Shown here: piece by piece, positions 10,556 through 22,136 of the stretch
Layout of the letters: each line of letters starts with the position of its first letter
Numbering within the stretch: position 1 is the first letter of the stretch
NCBI GenBank assembly: GCA_028455995.1
Contig: JABELC010000005.1
Location: forward strand, 1,612,001 to 1,676,000
DNA from: Scleromitrula shiraiana
Taxonomy: Eukaryota > Ascomycota > Leotiomycetes > Helotiales > Sclerotiniaceae
DNA length: 64,000 bases
Direction of reading: 5' to 3'
The notes under the pieces: model-generated
The model's database searches: none
Told to the model about the DNA's origin: nothing
The model's input: the letters and a program-made list of their open reading frames with translations, nothing else
Translations under genes and position numbers: made by a program

Positions 10556-13001
10556 TTATAACCCTTTCCATGTCAATTTCGTCAAATGATCCGTCTTCTT
10601 CCTACTCTGTTTAATCATACCCAATAACTTCAAATCTGCCAACCCCCTATAAAACAACATCAAAGCTATCCTTTCAGTCTCATCCCCATCATCGTATTCC
10701 GGGCCCAAATTCGCAACGAAAGCCGTCCAAAGATCGAAGATATTGATCAGGGTGCCGGCCTCTAAGAATAGTTTGTATAGGATTGCAGTTGGTGGATGAG
10801 ACATTGAGGCACCTTCTTGCGAGGGATCACAACATGAACAGGAGAGGTATTCATGAGGAGATGAGAGAGCACGTTCGATTGCGAAGCGCGGTTTTGGAGT
10901 AAATGCATCTTTATACGGATATTTGAGATCGTAAAGCCATACCTCGGAGAGGAACTGATCTTGTAAGTTTTCGAGAGTGACTAATTCTCGCAAGGCATCT
11001 ATCAAGCGGTCAACGAGATTTGTGTATTCTTTATCGTGTTTGGTGAGAGATGATTTTTCCTGGCTTAACTGAACTTTTTGTGAGATAACTGTGGTTCGTA
11101 ATGCCTTGTTGTGGATGCTATAGCTACTGCGGATGGATTTTCCTGCTTCCGAATTTGCTAGAGTGGATGCTTTTTCGAATATATCTAGAACCTCCTGATA
11201 GAATTCTGGTTCGACATCTGCCCAAGGTTCGAGATCTAGCTCAAGACTACCATTTTCTATAGCTTCCTTGATCGATTCTGTGACTTCTAGGAAATGGCTA
11301 AGAGGAGCACGCTTGATTGAGTCGATGACAGTAGGGATGACTTCCGAGTCCAATAAAGCTCCAGTAGAAGCCGCCATATAAAGGTCAATTGCCCCAGGAA
11401 CTTCAGTCTTTGAATTCATTAGAATGTGCATGGCTCGGAGAGATTTTTTTATTATAGTATTCTTAATGACCACTGAGTTTGCAACTTCTTGGAGAAGGGT
11501 GTCATCATCCATGATGAGCTTTTTGGAGTGATGCAGCTCGCCTTGTTCCATGAGATTTTCAATATGTTTCTGAAAAGACGGTAAGATTCTCATCGCTTCG
11601 AAATGCTCTGGCTGTAAAAGTTTCGTTACATTAGAATCATTTTGAATATCCAGTAACACGCTCAATGGATTAGCATAGAAATGACACATATATGCATACT
11701 ATAATCGTCAGCATTGTTCGGTGAATGAACATGGATATAGGAATACCTTAAGCGCTTCGATGAAGGCCTGTACACTCTGCACATGGTCATTCTGACGTTC
11801 CATAAAGCTCGACAAAAGAGCAGGGCCAAGTCTCAATGGCGCCTCTGACCCAGCAATGACTTTTTGGAATATCTTTCCGAGGATTGAACTGGTTTGCTCC
11901 ACATCAAATTGAGCCCCATACAATAATCGACTTGCAGAACGAGAAAGTCTCTCTTGAAAGAGATCGACGGATGTAGCAATTCCAAACAAGAGAAGGAAAG
12001 GAATACGATCGAGCCAGGAGCTGTAATCCAAAGTCAGATAAATTGAAAGAAGCATTCATAACAATCAACTTACTTGAATAATGATATCACTTCTGAGAGA
12101 AGGCTAGAATCGAAGGCTTCACTGTCTTGAAATGATATAATCACTCTTTGGCACCCATGGGCTTTTACATAACCATGCACGATCTCCAAATCATAATTTA
12201 GGAATTTACGACCCTTAATTGTCAGCATTTGATAGTATATAAAGCCGTTGAACTCACGTCTTGTTGCAGGAAATTGCCGTCCTCGTCTTCATCATTCAAT
12301 TTTTGGTTTGTGGCATCTCGAATAAGCTTTTTAAGTAGCATCTTCAGATTTGAAGCTTCCCCAGATCTTAGAGTTACAACTGGACCATTGACTTCATTGG
12401 AGAGCCTCGATGATAATTGGTCAAACAATAAGCCTTGAGAGGCAATATTTGGTCCCGTTACAATGAAGCAAGCTGGTACTTTATCTGTACTCCTTCTACG
12501 TTGTCAATATAAACGAATACTGTAGGATAAAACGGTTGCACCCACTCTTCATCTTGCACGAATGAAGTAACCTCTGATAAAGTTCCTTCATTTGCCTCAT
12601 TCAGTATTAACTATGAACCAAAATGTCAGAACATATCTACATTGTAATATTTGCAGTAGATTTACCTCAATATTTGTTTCCGTGTTCGCCCAATACTTTT
12701 TGAAAAGGACTAATCGTAACTTGGAAAGTTCTGACGACTCTTTCTCGTTCAGTAACGGCGTCAGTTGAAAAACTTGGGTATTCTCGCCGATTTCATTGAC
12801 TTGCGTTGATGTTCTTCCTACCTTTCTCCGCTTCTTTGGACGTTCAAGCAGTAGATCATCCTGAGATTTGGTGGGCGCAAATATATAGGCAGCCTATTAT
12901 CAACTTAATTTGGTACGTACCAGACAAAAAGTTACAAAAGAAAATATTACCTGATGATCATCGAATCCAGCATAACTGGCAGCATCTTCATTTACAGACA
13001 T
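10556..13001 (-). CDS. ORC3: Origin recognition complex subunit 3
   Basis: Subunit of the hexameric ORC that licenses replication origins in the nucleus. Seven exons in transcript order: 13001-12951, 12893-12666, 12610-12546, 12495-12258, 12213-12074, 12020-11747 and 11698-10556, giving 712 residues; all phases agree. The AAA-like N-terminal half contains DKVPACFIVTGPNIASQG then LLFDQLSSRL. The middle has SWLDRIPFLLLFGIATSVDL and FQERLSRSASRLLYG. The C-terminal winged-helix end reads FYRGLADLKLLGMI then KQSRKKTDHLTKLTWKGL, a strong family signature. Intron 3 is only 50 nt. The start codon lies 158 bp from the divergent PPR gene, and an ACGCGA element at 13055-13060 could be a weak MCB-like cell-cycle site (inference). 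Confidence 0.92.
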
Positions 13002-13159
13002 GTTTGTAATTGATGGAGGAGATAGACCAACGCGGTGTGAATTAAAGTGTCGTGACGCGACCTTGAAGCGAAGTCATGCTGGATAAGTTTTTAAAAAAAG
13101 TTTCCCGATAACAGAACCATAAATTCCCCCCCTTCTCAAAGTCTGCAACATCAACACTT
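13002..13159. promoter_or_regulatory. Short bidirectional promoter ORC3 / PPR gene
   Basis: Only 158 bp separate the divergent start codons. It contains GACGCGACC at 13054-13062 and an A/C-rich TTAAAAAAAG...CCCCCCC stretch. Both genes must share control DNA. Confidence 0.55.
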
Positions 13160-15875
13160 ATGCCGCCTCCACATAATATATTAACTTCTGGAATTCGGGG
13201 ATTTGTTTGTCAGTCATGCCGAACAAAATTACAGCTACCGCCACGAGCTCCATGGCTTTCTCGAAGCGTTACAAGTCACAGCAGCCCATCGAAATCAAAC
13301 GATAAAAATCAGAGACGATTGCCACCGAATGTTCAAGCAGATACACGGCAATTACAAGATGAAGAACCTGTCATTAGATGGTTTGACCAAACGCCAGATG
13401 GTGTACGCACAGAAGCAAAGGAAGACCCCGAGGAAAAAGATCTTCTCGAGAGTCTTAATCATGCGGTTCAGGAGTTGAAAGCGGATGTTGGCGATGCAGC
13501 GGACGACATCAACGCCAATGAATTGGATGGTGAATTGGATGGTGAATTGGATGGTGAATTGGATGGTGAACTGGATGGTGAACCAGATTTGGAGACTGAA
13601 TTCGGAAGTCCCTTGGATGCAAAAATAAAACGCCTAGAAGCGGATGTACAAACTCTGGAAAGCCTCACGAATAAACCTGGCCCAATATCTGATGAAGATC
13701 GACAAAGAATTCGGGACTTTTTCTTCAAGTCTAATGTAGAAGGTATGTTTTCATTCAGTGATATAGATATAAATTCTCACTCTAGCAGCTCTACCAGATA
13801 CTTCACGAGAACCACTTCAGATATCGACTTCTTCAACTACCCCTCAGCCTCTATCTTCTCGAGTTAACGATAAGGACTTCTTTTTTATACGCCCAGCGCA
13901 ATACTCCCCCTTGAGTCGTTCTCACATATTTAACTTGAACAAGGCTTTAGAGCGTGCGAAAAGTGACCTTGATCACAAAAACTTTAGACTGAATGAGCGT
14001 AGGCTACAAGCAATTTGGAAATACTATGTCTTGTGTCGGAAAGACCTCTTGTCTAATCCTAGTGGGGTTCCTCCTGCAACCTGGGGCATTCTGTGGAATT
14101 ATGTTGTAAATCCAGATCCTCTCAACCTCGATAGAATGGCCCATGCAATGCGCCTTGGGTCAGATATGGAGAAAGCGGGGTTATATCTACAAGGGCCGCA
14201 ATTGCTTATCTACATTGAAGCTCTCTTTATTGAAGGAAACCAGGAGGGCGCCATTCGACTGTGGAGAAACGCAGGAGCCGAATTTTTAGGAAATGATGAA
14301 TATCTGGAGCTTGGTGCTCGAATGTTTGCTGAAAATGGCAATATTGAAGAAGCTCACAAAGTTGCATTAATGCTTGTTGATAAGTCGAAAGACCCTATAA
14401 GTGCCAGAATATTCATTCCAATCTTACAAGGTTGTTTAGCTGTAGGTCCCCAGACAGCTTCACGAGCTTGGGATTATTACATTGAGTTACGTACCCGCAT
14501 GATTTCTCGCATGGAAATGAACGATTACGATGCAGTCATTTCACTATTCCTTAAAGCGGGAAGGTTTAAAGACGCACTGGCGGTTTTCAAAGATATGATG
14601 CTCACGAACGATTCATCTATTTCGCACTATGATTCTTTAGTATCTCACACCCCCCAACGACTGCCGTCAATATTCAACAACAAATTTTTCTTCGGAAAAT
14701 GGATCAAAAAAGCGATTGGAGATGGTGATCTCGAATCAGCCAACAGGGTTCTAAACCTGATGCGCGACCGTGGAATTTGTCCTTATCCTAAATATATGAA
14801 TGGACTCATTGGTGCATGGTTTAGATCAGGCACTTCTCAGAATCGGCAATTAGCAGAAGACATGGCATGGTCTATGATTGCTGCAAGGCTAGAGGTTGTG
14901 GAGGCCCGTGAAGCACATAAGTCGTCGAGTCTAAAAAGTCCAGTGAGAGCTAAAAAGACTCCAAATAAGCTTGACTATAAATCTCTAAAGCTAAACCCAT
15001 CAGCAACCATTGAAACATTCACAATTCTTATGAAGTATTATACCCAGAGAAAGGATGACGAGAAAATGATCGACCTCTATTCTACCCTGGAGAAAGCGAA
15101 TATTCTACCTAACACAGCCTTTTTAAACCAATTGATATCCGCCGAAACACCAAAAAGTTTACGTTCATTAAGATCGACTTATCTCAAACTTACAAGTGTT
15201 GGAGTTAAACCAGACCTTGAAACATTCGGTATCCTCTGGCTCCGGTTCAAGCAGCGGCAGACTCGAGGTATGGGTCCATCTTCGTACTACTTTACTTGTA
15301 GGGCGCTGTTCGCGGAAATGATAAGATGGGAACAAGTTTTGTCTAAAGAAATTGGAGAGGATGGCCTACCAGACGATATCTATAATCTAATCATCCTAAG
15401 CTTTGGGCTTGCCGATGATCAAGTAGGAACTGCAGTCGCTTTACGTGCCCTACAGCGTGTTTTTGGAACATATCCCACGGAACGTACAGCTAGCAGTATA
15501 ATTTTACAACTGACTGGTGTTGGTTCTAATACGAACGCCAGAATCAGAAGACTAAATATGAGCAGAACAACAAAAGAAAGAGTCGGATTAGTGCAGAAGA
15601 TTCTTGAGAGACTCAAGGAGCAAAGAATTGAGGCCCTAGAGAAGATGGGAATTGTCTACGATCTCATGTCAGATGAAGCTAAGTCAGAAGAATCTTTGAT
15701 GTTGCTGTCAGATTTGCTACACATTGTAGCGCGTAAGCGGGCTGTTGGTGATGCAGGTGAGGCTGATCCCGATACTACTGAATTGGCTAAAGCAGCTGCG
15801 AGGGAGATGGGCGTCCCTGACTGTTCTCCATGGACTGTGTACAATACTGTCGACCGATCTTCTCTGGATATTTAG
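13160..15875 (+). CDS. Mitochondrial pentatricopeptide-repeat (PPR) protein
   Basis: Exons 13160-13742 and 13789-15875, 889 residues. The basic, acid-free N-terminus with CxxC (FVCQSCRTKLQLPPRAPWLS) looks like a mitochondrial presequence. An acidic linker with ELDG tandem repeats follows (about residues 120-142). The C-terminal two thirds consist of helical-pair repeats typical of PPR proteins, such as DAVISLFLKAGRFKDALAVF, TFTILMKYYTQRKDDEKMID and LYSTLEKANILPNTAFLNQL. PPR proteins bind organellar RNA to guide processing or translation; the target here cannot be told. The acceptor of the single 46-nt intron is a tandem TAGCAG, so two isoforms differing by one Ala are possible. Divergent from ORC3, convergent with the G-patch gene. 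Confidence 0.82.
13520..13583 (+). repeat. 12-bp coding minisatellite (ELDG)n
   Basis: About five copies of GAATTGGATGGT in tandem, with single-base changes in the last two, encode ELDG repeats in the PPR protein. The near identity of copies suggests recent expansion and length polymorphism between strains. Confidence 0.85.
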
Positions 15876-15984
15876 ACTAGAATAGTACTTACATGACATA
15901 TGGAAAATATAAATAACAATCTCAAAGCAAACTAACATATCGGGTATCATAATTTTAAACGCCTTTTCGTGTAAATAAACACCC

Positions 15985-17007
15985 TCAATCGTGGTCTTCC
16001 TCTGCAATACCGGGACAACCCTCCATGTCGCTGTTTGGGTATGTGTATTTGCAGAAGAAGCAATAGTTGTACTCTTTCCTTAGATGTTCAACCAACTTCT
16101 GCAATCTCTCAGCTGAATCCAGCTCATTGAAAGCATCCAGCTCGGGGTCTTCCTCTTCTAGATCATCCACGAAGGCATGTTGTATCTTATCTTTCCCTAG
16201 CGCTCTCTTATCATCTTCGCCTTCATCCGCATCATCGTATGTCGGCAATCGTGACAGGCTCTGCTGCAGATCATATCTCATCCTCCGATCCCTTTCCTTT
16301 TCTTCCCGTTTCCTAATCAGACCTCTCCATAAAACATTAATCTGCGTCAACGGTTTTGTCGAAATCTTACGCTCCTCCCCTCCAATCGTAGAAGTCACAC
16401 TTTCTTCCTCCTTCGCTCCATTCATCCTTTCCGCAACTCTCATAGCAGCACCCACCATTCCTTCCAACCTCACCTCCTCCCTCTCCCTCCTAACCCTCTC
16501 CCTATATTCCCCCTCCTCAGCCTTAACCCTCTTCCCCTCCCTCTCCACTTCCGCCCTAAACTTCCTCTTCTTCTCCTCATCCAACCCTATCCCCCCTTTC
16601 CCCTCCTTTACATTAACCACCAACGGCTCCAACCTCGCATCTTCATTGCCCTCCCTCCCCAATGCCACCCCAGGTTTAAACCCCATCATCGCCATCATCT
16701 TAAGCCCTTTACTCTTCGCCGCCGTTTCCGGATCCGCAAGCATTGATGTCGATAATGCGGTTTCTCGTGCGGCGGCCTCTTCGGCTGCGAGCTCGGCTTT
16801 GGATTTTACTCGGCCTCGTGCTTCGGATTCGCGTTGTATGCGCTGACGTCGTTGTGTGTAGGTTTCTTTTTGTTTAGGTTGCGTCGGCTCGGCGATTATC
16901 ATGTTCATGTAATCCTCTTCTTCCTCCTCCTCCTCCTCCTCCTCATTTTCATTCACCTTGACTTCTGGTGTTTTCGCATATCTTGAACCTATATTTGAAT
17001 GAGACAT
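15985..17007 (-). CDS. G-patch domain protein with DUF4187 (GPATCH11/CCDC75-like)
   Basis: Single-exon protein of 340 residues from the ATG at 17007 (MSHSNIGSRYAKTPEVKVNE); an upstream in-frame ATG at 17076 would add 23 residues that look unlike the family. A poly-Glu run (about residues 20-30, encoded by a TCC repeat on the plus strand) precedes a basic helix (QRRQRIQRESEARGRVKSKAE). The G-patch core follows (LKMMAMMGFKPGVALGREGN, then GKGGIGLD). A long coiled coil and the C-terminal DUF4187 signature end the protein (LRKEYNYCFFCKYTYPNSD then MEGCPGIAEEDHD). G-patch proteins usually bind RNA or activate DEAH helicases in splicing; no more precise role is visible. The plus strand flips from C-rich to G-rich near 16730 inside the gene. 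Confidence 0.82.
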   Translation of the reverse strand: MSHSNIGSRYAKTPEVKVNENEEEEEEEEEEDYMNMIIAEPTQPKQKETYTQRRQRIQRESEARGRVKSKAELAAEEAAARETALSTSMLADPETAAKSKGLKMMAMMGFKPGVALGREGNEDARLEPLVVNVKEGKGGIGLDEEKKRKFRAEVEREGKRVKAEEGEYRERVRREREEVRLEGMVGAAMRVAERMNGAKEEESVTSTIGGEERKISTKPLTQINVLWRGLIRKREEKERDRRMRYDLQQSLSRLPTYDDADEGEDDKRALGKDKIQHAFVDDLEEEDPELDAFNELDSAERLQKLVEHLRKEYNYCFFCKYTYPNSDMEGCPGIAEEDHD

Positions 17008-17979
17008 AATTGATATTTTAGGTCGTTCTAAGCATCGAAAGGCGATGAGTATTGTGATATTTAAGGGTCGCGACAACAGATAATTAGCGGGGCTAGACTT
17101 TCGGTAGGCCTTTACAACAGTAAATATTACTAACTAATCCATTTTCCAATGTCTAGGTATCTAAAAGATGATTATACCTGTCTATAATATAGATATTATA
17201 ATATTAAGAGCACCTACAGGTTTATCTTAATAGTTCATCAGCAGCATCTATTTTACTTAATCTCCAACCCTCGAACCAAGCAGAAAGAAAAGCTAATAGT
17301 GGATTGATTAACTCAAATACAATGTACGATGTGATCCATTTTTGAATGTCTATTCGAAATATAAACATTTAAATGTATTTTGAACAAATATCATTTTAGT
17401 ATCTGTATTGAATGTAGATATTTAAATGTATTTTGGACGAAATCAACTTTAATGTTTATATGGGATTAGGACATCTAGACTTGATATACTTATTAGTGAT
17501 ATAGTCGTTGGATGCGAATATTCAGAACTATGAAAGCTTGGTAACAGATGAAATCATGAAACAAAACCTCTAATACCGCTCGTATGTATGTAAATCTTCC
17601 TCCCCTCTCCCAATTAAACGAATAAGATACTCCAGCTACGTAGATAGGGGTCAAAAAATGGAGGGGGCGAAAAAGAATCAATGTACGGAGTAAATGTATG
17701 TATAAATACTTATTTGATCAGGATTTCAATAGCTCAATCAGGTAGCACCAGCCAGTATCACTCTCAGGAAGATTTAATCAATGGTATTGTGCGTGATCTT
17801 TTCAACGTCAATTATATCATTGATACTACATACTGTTTAGGTAGGCAGTTCATACATTGCAATTGTATGATTCCTCTTCTAACCTTTTATTTTAGCATTG
17901 CAATCATTAGTAAGATTAACGGGCTCGTGAAGGTTGTGCTCGAAATCTTATTCTTTCATTTCCATCAATCATTTCTATC
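17008..17979. other. AT-rich intergenic region
   Basis: About 970 bp between the G-patch gene start and the FRS2 end. It holds a dispersed-repeat tract (17330-17484) and an isolated copy of the end motif at about 17138 (CCATTTTCCAATGTCTAGG). A 119-codon frame starting at 17681 overlaps the FRS2 last exon antisense and has no domain; not called. Confidence 0.6.
17330..17484. repeat. Dispersed AT-rich repeat, two tandem half copies
   Basis: Contains CCATTTTTGAATGTCTATTC, then ATATAAACATTTAAATGTAT, then a second degenerate copy (GAATGTAGATATTTAAATGT). It matches the family found at 32258 and 35181. Confidence 0.5.
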
Positions 17980-19676
17980 TTATGTCTTGTCTAGTCTGAC
18001 AGCGGCGTTTCTTTCAATGAATGCCAAATCTACTTTGTGACCTAATAACTCCCGAATATTGTTCACCTAGAGAATTTGTTAGCGTCTAGAAAAGCCATTG
18101 TGTTGAAAAGAATCTTACCTTATATTTAATCATAGTTGGACGTTCCAAACTCAAACCCCATCCAAATACACGCATATCCTTGGGCAAGCCCAAAGATTCT
18201 AACATCTCCGGTCTGAACATACCACTATTTCCAATCTCAACCAATTTGTTCAAGCCTTTGTGGAAACTGAAGATTTCCATACTTGGCTCAGTGTATGGAT
18301 TGTAAGCCGGTTTGAACCGTAAATCTTCCAGACCCATTTTCTTGAAGAAAACTTCCATAAATTCCATCAGGCCACCAAGAGACAGCCCGTAATCTGCAAT
18401 GACACCCTCTACTTGATGAAACTCAGCCAAATGTGTTGCATCAACTGTCTCGTTACGGAAGACACGATCGATAGAGAAATATCTCGCTGGAGGTGGTCTT
18501 CCATCGGGGCCCTTTTGTGAAGCTAATTTGTGTAGCATTGCTGTAGAAATTGCAGTAGTATGTGTTCTGAGGACTAGCCTCAACGACTCATCTTCTGCCC
18601 AGGGATATCTATAACCAATTGAGCCATACTTCCCAACCTCGTGAACGTCCTTTACATTCTTCAACAATTCGTCGTAGTCAGCTTTATCGTCGTCTGATTC
18701 GGCGCGTGGCTTATCTGCGGTTTTAGGATCCGAAATATAGAAGGTATCTTGCAAATCTCGAGCCGGATGTTGTTGTGGGACGAAAAGAGCATCGAAGTTC
18801 CAGAATCCAGTTTCAACGAAACGATTGGTAGGCATTTCCTCAAATCCCATTTCAAAGAAAATTTGGCGGAATTCATGTCTAACTTTATTCAAAGGATGTA
18901 ATGCTCCAGCGTTTTGGTCTGCTCCCAAGGCCTTGAAATTGTATGGTTTGAAAGCTGCAGTTTTCCATGCACCCCTAAATGTGTAAGTATTTCCGGGCGT
19001 AAATTAGGAATTTTGTACAACGTACGATGCAAGCATATCTGCTGTCAAATCTGTTTCTTCCTTTACTATCTCCAAAGCAAATTTCGGTCCCTTTGAAATT
19101 TCGAAGCTGATAACCTTCTGCATTTTAACCAATTTACGCTTCTTGAGCTCCGTTATCACTTTGGGGTCTGGATGTGTGCGCGTATCTTTAATGGTTTGTA
19201 ATTGTTCCCGAGTTGTGTCTTGAACAGAATCGGTCTATACAAGTTAGATTTGTTCTTCAAGACATGGCGAGATAACTTACAGATGCTACTAGTTTGCCAT
19301 CTTTTCCTTTTGAAATCCACTTTGACTTGAAAGCCTTGCCTTGCCCAACTTTAACAACATTCTTGTCTCCCACAGCAGCCTCTAGTTCCGAAACTGTGAG
19401 CCCATCCATTGCCTTGCGCAAAGCTTCAAAAACACGAGCCTCATGACTACCATTGGCAGCAATTTCTTCAGCTTCGGCCTCTAATATAGCTTCTTCTCGG
19501 TCTATCGTCTTGTATGTAATCATCAACCTTGAGCCCAACCTGTCCAAAGCACCCTTGATATCTGCAGACTTTTGTGACGGAAATGCGTCTGTGGAAAGGA
19601 TGTGATCCTGTTTCGATAGTGCAATTAAAATCTCAGAAGGCAAATCGCCATGCTGCCCGGCTTCTGCTGTCGCCAT
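17980..19676 (-). CDS. FRS2: Cytosolic phenylalanyl-tRNA synthetase alpha subunit
   Basis: Catalytic alpha chain of the alpha2-beta2 enzyme that charges tRNA-Phe. Exons in transcript order: 19676-19281, 19234-19026, 18974-18119 and 18066-17980, giving 515 residues (yeast Frs2 is about 500). The N-terminal winged-helix tRNA-binding part is followed by the class II core: GALHPLNKVRHEFRQIFFEM (motif 1 region), ARYFSIDRVFRNETVDATHL and FHQVEGVIAD (motif 2), and VEIGNSGMFRPEML with GWGLSLERPTMIKY (motif 3). The start is the ATG at 19676 in context AAAATGGCG; the codon three before it is GTG. The last exon (29 codons with stop) encodes VNNIRELLGHKVDLAFIERN and ends AAVRLDKT. Confidence 0.95.
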
Positions 19677-20105
19677 TTTGTGCACTTCTTCAAGGAATCA
19701 CAGGTTTGTTGTTACAGTAATTATTTAGAGGGGTGACTCAGTTTCTATATTTTTGATGTGCGACTCATCCAGGTGTGAAGTTGCCATATGTTTAAGGCAT
19801 TTAGAGGGGTAAATCTTTTAAGTACACTCGACAAATTTATAAATCCACTTTCACAATTGCACATAGACATTCAAAATAAAATTGGCTTGAAAATATTTGA
19901 ATGTCTATATTTAAAACAGAAATTTTAAATATGTTTGTTTATAATATATTTGAACATTTACTTTTTGAATGCACATTAGAAAATTGATTGGCTTGCAGTG
20001 GATAATCTTTATTGTTCCTCTATTTTTAGCTTGTAGGATCTAGATAATGACTCTTCCTGGCTCTAGAAATTTAGATGGAAGTATTTCAACCAAGCTAACA
20101 CCTGT
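19677..20105. other. Intergenic region with repeat copy
   Basis: About 430 bp upstream of FRS2 and downstream of the coiled-coil gene. Most of it (19861-19996) is a dispersed-repeat copy. No gene seen. Confidence 0.6.
19861..19996. repeat. Dispersed AT-rich repeat, reverse-oriented copy
   Basis: On the minus strand it starts AAGCCAATCAATTTTCTAAT then GTGCATTCAAAAAGTAAATG and ends near GAATGTCTATGT. The AAGCCAAT..TTTTCTAATG edge is almost the same as the copy ending at 9180. Confidence 0.55.
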
Positions 20106-21662
20106 CTATTCTAAGCCTAACTCATCAGTTCTTATTTGGCCGAAGTTGCCGTCCAGAGTAGACCACAATCCCCAGTTGCTCGAGAGATCTGGAATATTTA
20201 TGCCCTTAGTCCCATCTTCTTGTAAATTCAGGCCTAGTAGGGATTCAAAATCATTCAGAGTTTGATGACCATCTGAGAGAGCCAATTCACCATCCTCCAA
20301 TTTCTCCAAAACTGCTTCTTTAGTGGCGATGCTGCTTGACTCCGCAGCGAATGCCCAGGCTCGGGCCCGGGCATGAGAATTGGGCTTATCAGACTTGGAA
20401 ATTCCTTCTTCAAAAGATATAGACTCCGCTAGTCCCTTGTGTTGAGGTTCGATGGCTACCATAGGATAAGATGGTAACAGATGACTTTCATCGGCGAGCT
20501 TATTCATATCTTGACCAGCTTCTTTGCTTCGTTTTGCGAGACTGCTATTGAGATGTGATCTTTGTTGAATGGTAGATCTTTGTTCGCCGAGGATGGAGAC
20601 CAGATCTTCCAGATAGGGATACGTGGAGAAGCTTGCTGTCTTGGATTCACGGGGATCATCAGTGTTCAGTGCTCCAGTAGGCTCTTCCGGTAGATCTACC
20701 GTGATAGAAAGAGGGAGTTCATCTGTCGCCCCCGCAATCAATTTTTTCCTCACTTCGATGTATTGCTTGTATATTCTCTTTATCGATGCAAGCTGAGAAT
20801 CGATGTATTCCCTCCCTCTGTTTTCGGGTACGCTTGCCACTTTTCCTTCTGAGGCTGCCGGAGAATCGCCTGCCCTGCCCAATTCCATTTCGATCCAATT
20901 AATCAATTCGTTACGGGTTGTCTCCAAAGCTTGTTGTCGATTTCCTAACTCTTGTTGGGAATGGATTGTAGTAGAGCTGGCCCTGACTTTGACTAACAGC
21001 TTCTGCTCTTTTTTAAGAAGTAGTTTAGCTCGGAGAACCGATTTCTCTAATTTATCAACAAGAGTTTTCATATCTATTTTTCCGGCATCATAATGGACTT
21101 CAAATGGTGCTACAACTTGAGGTGGAACTGGAGGTAATGATCCCACATCATTCATCATCTCCACTTTCTTTAAATCGAGGTGATCATCAAGGGCAGCGGG
21201 TTTCTGCGCTAGTTGATCGACAAGAGTCTGAATGATACTGAAACTTTCATGTCTTCGCCGTTGCTTCTCTAGATCTAAGAAAGTGGTCAAAGAGGCATCT
21301 GCACTCGGTTTTGCATCAAACGATACTCGGGGTTTTCCTGGAGAGTTGTGGTCTTGCTGGACGCAGATTGCTGCAAAGTCTCGTTGGGCTTTTAAATTGG
21401 CTCTAAGACAGCGTAGATACTCATATCGGATACTCCCAAAGCCAGAACCTTCTTTAACTTCCGAACCAGGCTCTAGTAGAGGCAAATTTGTGGATCCCAA
21501 GATGTTATCTCTCGAATTTATATGAGAATTTAGGTGAGCAGTCAGGACATGTCTAATTTGTAGAGTATCCTGTCTCTGCCTGATATAAGGTTCCAAATCT
21601 CTATGAAGCTCTTTGATACCTTTGGGAAGAACATTATTCGAGTCCATTTGTCTTCTCTTCAT
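20106..21662 (-). CDS. Hypothetical coiled-coil protein, 518 aa
   Basis: I do not recognise the family. Single exon from the ATG at 21662 (a second in-frame ATG lies five codons on). The N-terminal third has helical segments (IKELHRDLEPYIRQRQDTLQ, YEYLRCLRANLKAQRDFAAI). The middle has a clear amphipathic coiled-coil run (MKTLVDKLEKSVLRAKLLLK, KEQKLLVKVRASSTTIHSQQ, YIDSQLASIKRIYKQYIEVR). The C-terminal third is polar, with a short hydrophobic end motif (SSNWGLWSTLDGN) after a DFESLLGLNLQ helix. There is no membrane segment or signal peptide. This architecture would suit a cytoskeletal, kinetochore or vesicle-tether subunit, but that is speculation. It is divergent from BRR2 with 474 bp between starts. 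Confidence 0.75.
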   Translation of the reverse strand: MKRRQMDSNNVLPKGIKELHRDLEPYIRQRQDTLQIRHVLTAHLNSHINSRDNILGSTNLPLLEPGSEVKEGSGFGSIRYEYLRCLRANLKAQRDFAAICVQQDHNSPGKPRVSFDAKPSADASLTTFLDLEKQRRRHESFSIIQTLVDQLAQKPAALDDHLDLKKVEMMNDVGSLPPVPPQVVAPFEVHYDAGKIDMKTLVDKLEKSVLRAKLLLKKEQKLLVKVRASSTTIHSQQELGNRQQALETTRNELINWIEMELGRAGDSPAASEGKVASVPENRGREYIDSQLASIKRIYKQYIEVRKKLIAGATDELPLSITVDLPEEPTGALNTDDPRESKTASFSTYPYLEDLVSILGEQRSTIQQRSHLNSSLAKRSKEAGQDMNKLADESHLLPSYPMVAIEPQHKGLAESISFEEGISKSDKPNSHARARAWAFAAESSSIATKEAVLEKLEDGELALSDGHQTLNDFESLLGLNLQEDGTKGINIPDLSSNWGLWSTLDGNFGQIRTDELGLE

Positions 21663-22136
21663 TCAAATTTGATTTATATGGTGAGACTATCAAAACAAAG
21701 TAAAGTAGATAGATAGATAGGTATAATAGATGAGTGGACTTCCCACCAAGTGCATATTTGAAGGTTGAGGCGGATAAAATCATACTCCAGTTCCGTTAGC
21801 TTGTTTTTGGCTGTTGTAGCTTACTAAAGCGCTAAACCTTAAATTTGTGAATTTTAGATAGAATCTCTCTAGGCGGAATAGCCATATTCATGTTCATATC
21901 AATCTATTCCAAGGTTCAATATTTGTAGCCTTGTTACCTTTTATCCCTTTTATCCCTTTTTTTCCAAAAAGTTCTATGTACTAGATATAATTCCGTAATT
22001 CATGTGTTTAAGACGGTCACTTCAGATGACCTGAAACTTCACTTTCGACCATCCTTTTTACAATACTTCTTCTTTTCTAGATTCGCCATATAGGTACCTA
22101 TATTTTATCGAGGTGTAAACACAGCAACTCTACAAG
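21663..22136. promoter_or_regulatory. Divergent promoter region coiled-coil gene / BRR2
   Basis: 474 bp between opposite start codons. It holds a GATA tetranucleotide run (about 21707-21720) and CCTTTTATCC repeats near 21938-21958. Otherwise featureless and AT-rich. Confidence 0.5.

Noticed and set aside
16067..16846. 259-codon Ser/Leu-rich frame on the plus strand
   Set aside because: It is antisense to the G-patch protein, whose charged, G-patch and CFFC motifs are clearly the real product.
17681..18040. 119-codon frame on the plus strand
   Set aside because: It overlaps the last FRS2 exon antisense and shows no family or good start context.
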